This document shows, one piece after another, positions 40,427 through 48,574 of a stretch of 64,000 nucleotides of DNA (position 1 is the stretch's first letter; the number at the start of each line of letters is the position of its first letter). Both the position numbers and the translations under genes were made by a program. The stretch spans positions 186,001-250,000 of the forward strand of contig JADJXV010000028.1 in NCBI GenBank assembly GCA_016720145.1, read 5' to 3'. Under the pieces are notes generated by a model. The model did no database searches and was not told the DNA's origin. It saw only the letters and a list, made by a program, of their open reading frames with translations. This DNA is from Ignavibacteria bacterium. Lineage in GTDB: Bacteria; Bacteroidota; Ignavibacteria; Kapaibacteriales; UBA961.

Positions 40427-41287
40427 TTAATAGCTTTCGTCAATATTGGGGAAATTTCGCGACCGTATATCATCTCCATACCGCGTAACTGCCGAATGGA
40501 TCCGTTCATACATGTTTTCATACTGCCGCACAAAACGTGGATTGAAGTCCACCGTAAGTCCGAGCATATCAGTACAGACCAAAATTTGTCCATCACATTC
40601 GACACCTGCCCCAATTCCTATGGTTGGTATTTTCACTGAGGCGGTGACTTTTGCTGCGAGGTCCGATGGAATTTTTTCGAGTACTATGGCAAAAGCACCT
40701 GCTTGCTCGAGAATATGAGCGTCACGAAGAATTCTTTCAGCTTCGATATCGTCTGTACCACGCACTCTATAGCTTCCAAATTGATGAATACTTTGCGGTG
40801 TGAGTCCCAAGTGTACCATCACGGGAATTCCTGCCTCTGTCATACGGCTCACCGCATCGGCAACTCTCTCACCACCCTCGACCTTCACTGCACTTGCGCC
40901 TGCCTCTTTCAATAATCTGCCTGCATTGCGAAAAGCCTCTTCCGGTGACACTTGATAGCTCATAAATGGCATATCAGCTATGACCATAGCACGTTTTACG
41001 CCTCGATTGACAGCGCGGGTATGATAAATTATATCTTCAAGTGTGACAGGGATAGTCGTATCATGTCCCTGCACGACATTTCCCAGTGAATCGCCGACTA
41101 AGATGACGTCCACACCCGCCTCATCGAGTACACGACCAATGAGTGCATCATACGCTGTGAGGCAGACAATTTTCTTTCCGTTTTTTTTCATTTCAATCAA
41201 GCGGCGGGTCGTGACACGGCGGAGAGGTGATGAATGGGTATGCCGGTCATTTTCAGAATCAGGGCGTTCATCTTGATGAGGATTCAT
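40427..41287 (-). CDS. panB: 3-methyl-2-oxobutanoate hydroxymethyltransferase
   Basis: About 286 residues from ATG 41287 (MNPHQDERP); a longer frame up to 41362 adds a non-conserved N-terminus. Clear PanB motifs: [64 protein letters not shown] and [15 protein letters not shown]. It makes ketopantoate from 2-oxoisovalerate and methylene-tetrahydrofolate, the first step towards pantothenate and CoA. Mg-binding Asp (VGDS) and the Glu (VLEKIP) are present. panC and panD are not nearby. Confidence 0.95.
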   Translation of the reverse strand: MNPHQDERPDSENDRHTHSSPLRRVTTRRLIEMKKNGKKIVCLTAYDALIGRVLDEAGVDVILVGDSLGNVVQGHDTTIPVTLEDIIYHTRAVNRGVKRAMVIADMPFMSYQVSPEEAFRNAGRLLKEAGASAVKVEGGERVADAVSRMTEAGIPVMVHLGLTPQSIHQFGSYRVRGTDDIEAERILRDAHILEQAGAFAIVLEKIPSDLAAKVTASVKIPTIGIGAGVECDGQILVCTDMLGLTVDFNPRFVRQYENMYERIHSAVTRYGDDIRSRNFPNIDESY

Positions 41288-41362
41288 AGGAAGTAAAGGA
41301 AAGTAAATACATGAACAATGACCTTGCTTTGTTCTATGTACAACGATGCAATAATTTAACAA

Positions 41363-41545
41363 TTAGCGCAAATATATGAATTGGGATGCCGCTAACGATG
41401 AATTTTTATTGATGTAAATCAAATTCCTCGAATCTCGGACTACTTCACTCAAATACTTGCCATTCGTCCTACATCTGTGTATATTGAATTTTGTATTTTT
41501 GCGATGAAAAATTCATTTGTACCTTTAACTACTATTAAAATAATT
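41363..41545. promoter_or_regulatory. Divergent promoter region between panB and an OMP gene
   Basis: TATATTTG on the reverse strand at 41369-41376 upstream of panB, and TATTTTTG on the forward strand at 41494-41501 upstream of the next gene. Both fit the -7 box TAnnTTTG; I see no good -33 TTTG at the usual distance for either. Confidence 0.4.
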
Positions 41546-42442
41546 ATGTTCCAAAAAACTTTACTCTGTCTTTTCTTGCTTCTGCTTCCTACATCTATCA
41601 TGGCTCAAGGTATGATAGATGGATTTATGCGAGGTGAAGGTAAGTCAGTAGTCGCTCTTTCGTATTCTTCTGAAAGCTACAAAGACTTTTACAAAAACAC
41701 AACCCTCGTTCAAGAGCCGAATCTTGGCAGAATAACGACTACAAGCGTGAGCTTGTTTACGGCAGTAGGCATTACGAATTCTATAGATGTGCTTCTCTCC
41801 CTTCCTTATATTTCAGCAACTTCCGATCAAGGATATTGGCAAACACAATCCTCTCTTCAAGATCTGAACTTTGCTGTTAAATGGCGCCCACTTCAAGTGA
41901 AACTCTCCGAATTAGGTACACTTTCAGCAATTTTGGCCTGTGGTGTTTCTATTCCAACTACCAATTATGTAGCTAATGCTCCTGTCGCCATCGGTCATCA
42001 TTCACCATCGGCAGACGCACGCTTGGTGGTAAATTATATGACAAGTTTCGGATTATTCGCTGCCGTGCAAACGGGCTATATCAGACACGGTGATGTCGAG
42101 CTCGATCGACTCTCTCTCGAAGGAAATATGAAGACGAATGTACCGGATGCAATCGATTTCTCGGCCAAAGTGGGCTATGGAAATTCAGAATTCTACATTG
42201 ATGCTTGGATGCAAAGCCAATCCTCAAGGGGCGGAACCAATATCGGCGAAACGGATGCATCGTTCCCGTCTAATGGTATCTCTTTTACAAGACTTGGACT
42301 TACAGGATATTACCCACTCAAATTTATCGCTGAAAAGTTCGGCCTGTCCCTTTCGGGAGCTACGACCCTCAACGGGCGGAATATTGGTAAATCCAATCGT
42401 ATTTCCATTGGCGCTGTGTATGAATTCAGTCTTTGGAATTAA
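41546..42442 (+). CDS. Outer membrane beta-barrel-like secreted protein, function unknown
   Basis: About 298 residues from ATG 41546 (MFQKTLLCLFLLLLPTS); an in-frame ATG at 41477 would place a hydrophilic stretch before the signal peptide. Signal peptide ends IMAQ. The mature part is rich in alternating aromatic/hydrophobic strands ending FSLWN, the terminal aromatic pattern of outer membrane barrels (IGAVYEFSLWN). It resembles transporter- or meta-pathway-type channel proteins of Bacteroidota, but no motif pins the function. It is followed 39 bases later by the haloperoxidase-like lipoprotein. Confidence 0.75.
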   Translation: MFQKTLLCLFLLLLPTSIMAQGMIDGFMRGEGKSVVALSYSSESYKDFYKNTTLVQEPNLGRITTTSVSLFTAVGITNSIDVLLSLPYISATSDQGYWQTQSSLQDLNFAVKWRPLQVKLSELGTLSAILACGVSIPTTNYVANAPVAIGHHSPSADARLVVNYMTSFGLFAAVQTGYIRHGDVELDRLSLEGNMKTNVPDAIDFSAKVGYGNSEFYIDAWMQSQSSRGGTNIGETDASFPSNGISFTRLGLTGYYPLKFIAEKFGLSLSGATTLNGRNIGKSNRISIGAVYEFSLWN

Positions 42443-42481
42443 TAATAACCATCAATCTCACTATTTATTTAGGAATTAACC

Positions 42482-44020
42482 ATGCTAACTGTGAATAAAA
42501 AAATCAAGTCGATCTTTATCGTTTGTGCCCTATCACTACTTGTATCCATTGGCTGCAAAGAACAAATATCATCGCCCGAATATCAGACTCTGGTTCCTCA
42601 AAATAACGATACGACCGGTGGTTCATGGAAAATGTATCTAGCCGCATCGCCGGATGATATAATTTTACCTATTCCCAATGCGACGTCATCACCGGAATAT
42701 ACAGCTGAATTATCAGCTCTCAAGGGATACATTAATACCCGTACTGCCGAACAGCTCTCAACGGCGAAGTATTGGAGTTCGGGAGCAGTACTCCGCTGGA
42801 ATGAAATAGCCCGCGCTCTCGTCGCTAAGTATAATGTAGCTCCACCATATCATGCAGATTCTGCTGCAAAAGGGAATCCATATCCTGTACTCAATCCTCC
42901 CTTTGCCAATCCTCCTATCGCTTCTAGAGTCTATGCGTATCTCAGTGTTGCACAATATGATGCACTCGTTGCATCTTGGAGTATGAAGTATAAATATAAT
43001 CGCCCCGCACCAAAACTAATAGATAATACTATTGAGAATGTCATATCAGTACCTGCTATACCTTCCTACCCTTCCGAACACGCAGCCATTGCTGCTGCTT
43101 CCTGCGAAGTACTCGCTTTTTTCTTTCCAAAAGAAAAAGAATATCTTGTAGAATTAGCGATGGGACATCAAGACTCACGCTTGCGCATTGGCGCGAATGT
43201 TCAAAGTGATATAGTCGCAGGTGATTCTGTAGGTAAGTATGTGTCCGCAAAAGCAATTGCACGCGCCAAAACCGACGGTACCGGCGCAGCAGGGCGAGCA
43301 GATACCGTGCGCTATCCAATTCCTATGATATCGACCGTATGGAAAAGCATTGAACTCCAGCCCGACGGTGCTCCTCTTCGCCCGGGAATGCTCCCAAGCT
43401 GGGGGAAAGTAAAGTCTTGGGCAGTGCCGAATGTCGATGCAGAACGTCCGGCTCCGCCACCGGCATTAGAATCGAAGGAATTCAAAGATGCGCTCGCTGA
43501 GGTAAAAACAATCGCCGACAGCCGCACACGTGAACAGTGGAGAATCGCCGATTTCTGGGCAGATGGCGGCGGTACATTTACGCCGCCGGGACATTGGAAT
43601 TATATCGCAGCAGGATTAATCCGTAAAAACAATATGAACGAACTCCGTGCTGCACGTACACTTGCACTCATGAACATTTCAATCATGGATGCCGGTATCT
43701 GCTGCTGGGATGTGAAGTATGTGTATTATCTGCCGCGCCCGTCTCAAATGGATGCATCTATCAAGACAGCAACCGGTGTTCCCAATTTCCCATCCTATAC
43801 TTCCGGACACGCTACGTTCTCAGGTGCAGCTTCGACGGTACTTGGCTATGTCTTCCAAAGTGAAGCCGGTACGCTATCAGCACAAGCTGAAGAAGCAGCA
43901 CTTTCGCGACTCCTCGGCGGGATACATTATCGATTTGATAATGAAGTTGGTCTCCGGTGCGGTCGAAATATCGGAGGATGGGCAGTAAAATTAGGTCAAG
44001 CCGATGGATCGCCTCAGTAA
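42482..44020 (+). CDS. Vanadium-haloperoxidase-like PAP2 lipoprotein with two PAP2 halves
   Basis: 512 residues. Lipoprotein signal with lipobox LLVSIGC. Two related halves: the first has KYNRPAPKLID, PSYPSEHAAIAAA and GHQDSRLRIG; the second has YLPRPSQMD, PSYTSGHATFSGAAS and GGIHYRFDNEVG. The second has the RP, SGH and His-x3-Asp arrangement of vanadate-binding haloperoxidases and PAP2 phosphatases. In the first half the later catalytic His motif is less clear, so only the second may be active. Reaction is either haloperoxidation or phosphate-ester hydrolysis; sequence alone does not decide. Membrane-anchored by lipid, near an OMP gene. Confidence 0.85.
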   Translation: MLTVNKKIKSIFIVCALSLLVSIGCKEQISSPEYQTLVPQNNDTTGGSWKMYLAASPDDIILPIPNATSSPEYTAELSALKGYINTRTAEQLSTAKYWSSGAVLRWNEIARALVAKYNVAPPYHADSAAKGNPYPVLNPPFANPPIASRVYAYLSVAQYDALVASWSMKYKYNRPAPKLIDNTIENVISVPAIPSYPSEHAAIAAASCEVLAFFFPKEKEYLVELAMGHQDSRLRIGANVQSDIVAGDSVGKYVSAKAIARAKTDGTGAAGRADTVRYPIPMISTVWKSIELQPDGAPLRPGMLPSWGKVKSWAVPNVDAERPAPPPALESKEFKDALAEVKTIADSRTREQWRIADFWADGGGTFTPPGHWNYIAAGLIRKNNMNELRAARTLALMNISIMDAGICCWDVKYVYYLPRPSQMDASIKTATGVPNFPSYTSGHATFSGAASTVLGYVFQSEAGTLSAQAEEAALSRLLGGIHYRFDNEVGLRCGRNIGGWAVKLGQADGSPQ

Positions 44021-44573
44021 TTCCCCTTCAAAAACAACCAATACCCGTAGAGACGTTGCATGCAACGTCTCTACAGCGGTAAAAACCGATAAAATATTCG
44101 GTGTTTCCTATTCGGTCAGGTGGAAACAACTGACTAGACGGGGCAATCACATCAATCACAAAAATCACAGTTCAGACAGTAATACAGGTTGAAGAGTAGT
44201 AGTAGAAACCAACCAGCGGACAAAAACTACGAGCACACAGGGGCCATCTCGGTAATGTGCGTAGTGTGATACCGGATAGGAAAGATATTCCGGTGATACA
44301 GAGCCAATCCCAGCGGGATTGAACGTTTGTAGCACGATGTATATCCAAGAAGTTACGACCCCATCGGGGGCGAATGTTTGCAAGGTGATGCTTACACAAA
44401 GTACGGATGAGAAGTACGCTTCATAGGTAAGTGTTGACGGTCAGTTTAAAAAACTGACCGGACGGGAATATAATTATTTGGGCTTGCCTACCTTGCATAA
44501 TAAATAGATATATTAAAATTTCATTTTGCCTTAGATGGCAAGATATTTTTGACTCTTATCAAATTAACATTGT
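44021..44573. other. 553-base intergenic region with palindrome and composite repeat
   Basis: Contains a 28-base palindrome at 44047-44074 (GTAGAGACGTTGCA and complement), a head-like hairpin at 44112-44135, two 51-base-type units at 44290-44385 and a tail hairpin at 44412-44467. The ORFs predicted here on the reverse strand are translations of the repeats. Confidence 0.75.
44112..44467. repeat. Composite repeat element, third copy
   Basis: The hairpin units at 44290-44385 have stems AATCCC-AGC-GGGATT and GACCCC-AT-CGGGGGC, each followed by GAACGTTTGT or GAATGTTTGC, like the units at 7053-7287. The tail at 44412-44467 (GTACGCTTCATAGGTAAGTG, then GGTCAGTTT / AAACTGACC) matches the one at 52687-52742. 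Head 44112-44135 is decayed. Confidence 0.75.
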
Positions 44574-44948
44574 ATGATATATAGATATATCACAATTTCA
44601 TATTGTCTTTGTGTTTTATTGTCGGTTACTTGTATACTGATCGTTGATTCAGAATCACCTGTACTTGTCATTTTTTTTATATTTCAGACTGCAATCTATT
44701 TTCTTATGGCTGGAATAGCTTCTGTAGCTTCAAAAGTATTTAAATGTTCCGACCCAACCACGTTAGTGCTATCTTTCTTACTATCTTATATTGGACTTTT
44801 GCTTATGTTTTGTAAAATAAAAGACAAAAATATTTTTTACATTGCTTATGAAATGCATCAAGGACAACAATTTGTAGTTCTCTTGCTTCCTTTTATAGTA
44901 TCCAACTTAGTTCTAATTCTTTGGTCAATTATCAAGGGGAAAACGTGA
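44574..44948 (+). CDS. Small four-TM membrane protein, AT-rich
   Basis: 124 residues with four hydrophobic helices (about residues 7-25, 33-52, 63-81 and 101-119). GC content is visibly lower than in the flanking genes. No family recognised. It lies between a composite-repeat tail (44412-44467) and a head hairpin (45001-45022), so it looks like an isolated insert in repeat DNA. ATG 44574 has no clear ribosome binding site. Confidence 0.6.
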   Translation: MIYRYITISYCLCVLLSVTCILIVDSESPVLVIFFIFQTAIYFLMAGIASVASKVFKCSDPTTLVLSFLLSYIGLLLMFCKIKDKNIFYIAYEMHQGQQFVVLLLPFIVSNLVLILWSIIKGKT

Positions 44949-45000
44949 TATTAACAGCTCCATCATCTGGAGAGGAATGGAGTATAAATAATTCCAGTCC

Positions 45001-45022
45001 AGCCAGTTGTTGCAACTGGCTG
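45001..45022. repeat. Head hairpin of the composite repeat, single
   Basis: AGCCAGTTG, TTG loop, CAACTGGCT, followed by TGTAAATACTTACC and AAAACGTCAG as in the other heads. Compared with 6974-6996 the T-A pair in the stem is replaced by a C-G pair on both arms. Confidence 0.75.
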
Positions 45023-45187
45023 TAAATACTTACCTGTAAAACGTCAGCACGGCACTTGTCCCGCTTAGGCATAATGCTCCCAAATACAGACAGAGGAGTA
45101 ATAACAGGAATAGAAGACATCTTCCCCCACACCCTCAAAAAGAAAAAAAAAACACCAAGCTCTATTGCTCACCTCAGCAAAGTGCGG

Positions 45188-45223
45188 ATAAAAAAAAGCG
45201 TCAGGAATTTACTTCCTGACGCT
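45188..45223 (-). terminator. Intrinsic terminator of the MoxR gene
   Basis: AGCGTCAGGAA / TTCCTGACGCT perfect hairpin (45197-45223). On the reverse strand it is followed by seven T, 32 bases past the stop codon. Confidence 0.9.
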
Positions 45224-45254
45224 CCGGTTGGTTGACCTTACCTATCTCCCTTCG

Positions 45255-46238
45255 CTATATTTCCTTGATTAACTTCTCGACGATGTCCGACGGCGATACA
45301 TTATCTGCCTCGGCATTGAAATTTGCTACGATTCTGTGGCGTAAGACTGATGCCGCAATCGCGCGTACATCCTCGATTTCGGGTGAGAATCTACCCTGAA
45401 TCGCTGCCCGCGTCTTGGCGCCCAAGATCAAATACTGCGATGCTCTTGGTCCTGCCCCGTAATTCAAGAAGTCTTTGACAATCTTACTGTTATTATTCTG
45501 CGGACGCGTCGCACGCACAAGCTTCACCGCATACTGAATCACATTATCCGCCACCGGCACGCGGCGTACTAAGTCCTGAAATCCTATTATCTCACTCGCA
45601 TTCATCGCAGATTGTACATTCGGCTTGTAGTCGGTGGTCGTTGCTTTGACGATGCTGATTTCCTCTTCAGTCGATGGATAATCAAGCCACAAATTAAACA
45701 TAAACCGGTCAAGCTGTGCCTCGGGCAACGGATACGTTCCCTCTTGCTCAATCGGGTTCTGCGTCGCTAGCACGAAAAACGGTTCGTCGAGGCGATAGGT
45801 CGTGCCGGCTGCCGTCACCGAATGCTCCTGCATCGCTTCAAGCAAAGCTGCTTGTGTTTTTGGAGGCGTACGGTTGATTTCATCGGCAAGTACGATATTA
45901 GCAAAAATTGGACCTTTGACGAATCTAAATTGCTTGTGTCCGGTGGACATATTATCTTCAATGATTTCTGTGCCGGTGATATCACTCGGCATGAGGTCGG
46001 GGGTGAATTGTATGCGGCTGAAGCTCAGGTCTAATGCCTGTGCCACCGTGCGGACGAGAAGAGTTTTGGCGAGTCCGGGAACTCCCACCAAGAGGCAGTG
46101 TCCACGGGCGAAAAGTGAGATAAGTAGTTGGTCGATAATGTCATTCTGACCGATAATTACTTTTGCGATTTCCGTTCGCACCCGACCAACTGAACGGGCG
46201 AGATGTTCAATTTGCTGTACGTCTGTTTGTGTTGCCAT
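45255..46238 (-). CDS. MoxR-family AAA+ ATPase
   Basis: 327 residues. Walker A is GVPGLAKT, Walker B IVLADEINRTPPKTQ, followed by the conserved ATQNPIEQEGTYPLPEAQLDRFM segment of MoxR proteins and sensor/arginine motifs. MoxR ATPases act as chaperones, often with VWA-domain or DUF58 partners; none is beside it here, although RDD and SpoIIM genes, frequent companions in Bacteroidota, lie 1.5-2.3 kb upstream on the reverse and forward strands. Soluble. Confidence 0.92.
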   Translation of the reverse strand: MATQTDVQQIEHLARSVGRVRTEIAKVIIGQNDIIDQLLISLFARGHCLLVGVPGLAKTLLVRTVAQALDLSFSRIQFTPDLMPSDITGTEIIEDNMSTGHKQFRFVKGPIFANIVLADEINRTPPKTQAALLEAMQEHSVTAAGTTYRLDEPFFVLATQNPIEQEGTYPLPEAQLDRFMFNLWLDYPSTEEEISIVKATTTDYKPNVQSAMNASEIIGFQDLVRRVPVADNVIQYAVKLVRATRPQNNNSKIVKDFLNYGAGPRASQYLILGAKTRAAIQGRFSPEIEDVRAIAASVLRHRIVANFNAEADNVSPSDIVEKLIKEI

Positions 46239-46428
46239 AGTGTAAAATTAACCAAAAATTGGCGTTTGATAACAATAGTTGAAAAAGTAACAGGTTTATT
46301 CGGTTGCGTTTGCAAACCTTCAACTCAATTATTTACTTGCACTTAAATGTGTGTGTCGCATTACTTCAATAATTGGTCGCGCCGCCATGACGAAAATTTA
46401 GAAAAATGATTGAGCGTAATAAAAATAA

Positions 46429-47772
46429 TTACACATCGAGAGTAATAATCTCTACTGTTCCAAATTGTGCTAACTCTTTTGCTAAATACTCAACTTCACC
46501 CGATGCTGCAATTGTCATAGAATCAACATCGAAATACCGCTGTTGCACCGGAAACAAATCCTCGTGATTCATGGTTGAAATTGTGGCAAAATAATTAGTA
46601 TAATAATCTTTGGGAAAGTCATATAATTCAATTGTTTGCAGTAATTGAGATACGTCATGAGGTGTCTCGAGGTCACGAACAAACGAACCTAGAAGGTATT
46701 GCTTCGCAGTTTGGAATTCTTCAGCGGTGACAGGTTCATGGCGCATACGGTTCATTTCTTCAAGTATGATTTGGATAGAATGCGCAGTCGATTCTTTACC
46801 CACACTCGAGGATGCTTGATGTGTGGTGGCATGTTTGCGAGTGTCGAAGTAACTCCTTGCTCCGTAAGTGTATCCGTGCTTTTCACGCAATAAGCCGTTT
46901 ATTCTTGACGTAAACATTCCGCCGCAAATACTATTGGCAAGGTCGAGAGCAGGATAGTCGGGATGTGTATGACTTATTGAAATTCCACCGATGATTATCG
47001 TTGATTGGAGTGCATCTTGTTTGTCGGTAATAGCTACTCTTCTCGACGCAGACTTCAGCATTGGAAAGGTTGGCAGTGATTGGGGGTGATATTTCATCGC
47101 ACCGAAGTGTTTTTCTAATAAGCTTACTGCGCTAGAAGCACTGATATTACCGGCTACGATGAAAAACTGTTCTTGAGATTCTAAATGCTCTTTCCACGAT
47201 AGACAATCGTCTCGTGTGATAGAGACCAGGGAGGATGTAGAGCCGTACCGCCGATGTGAATAGGGATGTTCGGCAAAGACGACATGATTGAAAATTGACG
47301 TAGCAAGATTGGTCTGATCGGCGGTAATTTGTTGAATCTCAGCAATGGATTGGCGTCGTAATCTTTCAATTTCTTCCGTTGAAAACTGCGGATGCAGAAT
47401 ACAGTCAGCAAGAATTTCAGTAGCTTCTTCGGTAAATTCTGCCAGCATCAGCACACTTGTTTCGGTTGCATCCCATCCTGCAGACGAAGAAATACTAGCT
47501 CCAAGAAAATCAATGTCGTCGGCAATTTTCGTTCCGCTGCGCTTGCTTGTACCACGTGTAAACATTCGTGCACAAAAGCGAGACAGGCCGCCTATTGATT
47601 CGGATATAGCACCATCTTTAATCGTTAGCGATATACTGACAAGTGGCTGAGTGTGATCCTCGATTACATACACTTTGATCCCGTTTGATAGGTATGTTGT
47701 ATGGTATTGAGGGAAAATGAACTGTGGAGAAGCAGTTGATACCGGCATTTCCGATCGATCGAGTGTAGTCAT
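46429..47772 (-). CDS. M16 family peptidase-like protein without HxxEH
   Basis: 447 residues with the two-domain M16 fold pattern (YLSNGIKVYVIEDHTQPLVSI at the start; RINGLLREKHGYTYGARSYF in the C-terminal half). Where active M16 enzymes have HxxEH (G-L-A-H-x-x-E-H), this has GGLSRFCARMFTRGT, so the zinc ligands are missing. It is therefore likely the non-catalytic partner of an M16 pair, but the active partner is not adjacent. No signal peptide, so cytoplasmic if start 47772 is right. It is 21 bases downstream of the RDD gene. Confidence 0.88.
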   Translation of the reverse strand: MTTLDRSEMPVSTASPQFIFPQYHTTYLSNGIKVYVIEDHTQPLVSISLTIKDGAISESIGGLSRFCARMFTRGTSKRSGTKIADDIDFLGASISSSAGWDATETSVLMLAEFTEEATEILADCILHPQFSTEEIERLRRQSIAEIQQITADQTNLATSIFNHVVFAEHPYSHRRYGSTSSLVSITRDDCLSWKEHLESQEQFFIVAGNISASSAVSLLEKHFGAMKYHPQSLPTFPMLKSASRRVAITDKQDALQSTIIIGGISISHTHPDYPALDLANSICGGMFTSRINGLLREKHGYTYGARSYFDTRKHATTHQASSSVGKESTAHSIQIILEEMNRMRHEPVTAEEFQTAKQYLLGSFVRDLETPHDVSQLLQTIELYDFPKDYYTNYFATISTMNHEDLFPVQQRYFDVDSMTIAASGEVEYLAKELAQFGTVEIITLDV

Positions 47773-47793
47773 AAGTTATGTAACTGTAAGTAA

Positions 47794-48516
47794 TTATTCG
47801 CCTTGGGTATAATATGTAAAATCCTTCAATACCGTCCGCAAGAATTTTTCGTGATCCTCGACTGTTGCTATTCTGAGTATTCCCTGTACTTTTATCGACA
47901 CAGCTTGTAGCATATCTGAATTTCGTTCGCGGATACTCGCTGTGAGTAATTCCTTAATAATAGCAGCATCACGATCTGATAAACTCGATGCTTCCTTATA
48001 AACAGGTGTATAATTCTCGTGAAATTGATGTGTATTGGTTACCTCTGTAAGTGCTACTCTGGGCTTGAGTTTAATAACAGTAGTTCCGGCAGCTATATCT
48101 CCTAATCGTTGACCTTTACCATTGATTAAATATACTATCATCGCTACTCCGCCATAACAAAAAGTGCCTCCCTCAATTAGTCTCATCAACCAACGAATCA
48201 AGTAGCTACCGAAGGTCGGCTGGGAGCCGTCCAATTTGACGACTTTGATTTTGATAATTTTTTTACCGAAACTTTGACCATTCATGACTACTTCACAGAG
48301 TAAGTCATAGAAGAAAAGTGGTAATAGAACTATCCAAACAAGTGCATCTGCAAACCAAATGTATTCCTTAATACCGAGAATGATCGTGAACCATGCAATC
48401 CCATACGCCACAAATACTAAAAAATCAATCAAATAAGCAAGAATTCTCTCACCCAAACTTGCTATTTCATAATCGATTGCTACGTTTTGTGTGGTATCAA
48501 TGCGTACATATTCCAT
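47794..48516 (-). CDS. RDD-family membrane protein
   Basis: 240 residues. RDD domain in the first ~160: SLGERILAYLIDFLVF (Arg and Asp in TM1), a second helix pair, and GQSFGKKIIKIKVV before the third helix. A soluble C-terminal ~80 residues follow (TNTHQFHENYT to the end). Function of RDD proteins is mostly unknown; some act as ion antiporters. Divergent from the SpoIIM-like gene across 58 bases, a pairing common in Bacteroidota. Confidence 0.88.
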   Translation of the reverse strand: MEYVRIDTTQNVAIDYEIASLGERILAYLIDFLVFVAYGIAWFTIILGIKEYIWFADALVWIVLLPLFFYDLLCEVVMNGQSFGKKIIKIKVVKLDGSQPTFGSYLIRWLMRLIEGGTFCYGGVAMIVYLINGKGQRLGDIAAGTTVIKLKPRVALTEVTNTHQFHENYTPVYKEASSLSDRDAAIIKELLTASIRERNSDMLQAVSIKVQGILRIATVEDHEKFLRTVLKDFTYYTQGE

Positions 48517-48525
48517 AAATATCTC

Positions 48526-48533
48526 TAATTTTG
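48526..48533 (+). promoter_or_regulatory. Possible -7 box of the SpoIIM-like gene
   Basis: TAATTTTG, 41 bases before the ATG; no matching -33 TTTG at 19-21 bases. Confidence 0.35.
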
Positions 48534-48574
48534 CCGCGATTTAATTTTACAGGATTTACTACGAGAAATCTATT

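Noticed and set aside
44165..44399. Two reverse-strand ORFs of about 72-75 residues in the composite repeat
   Set aside because: They are repeat translations and overlap each other in different frames.
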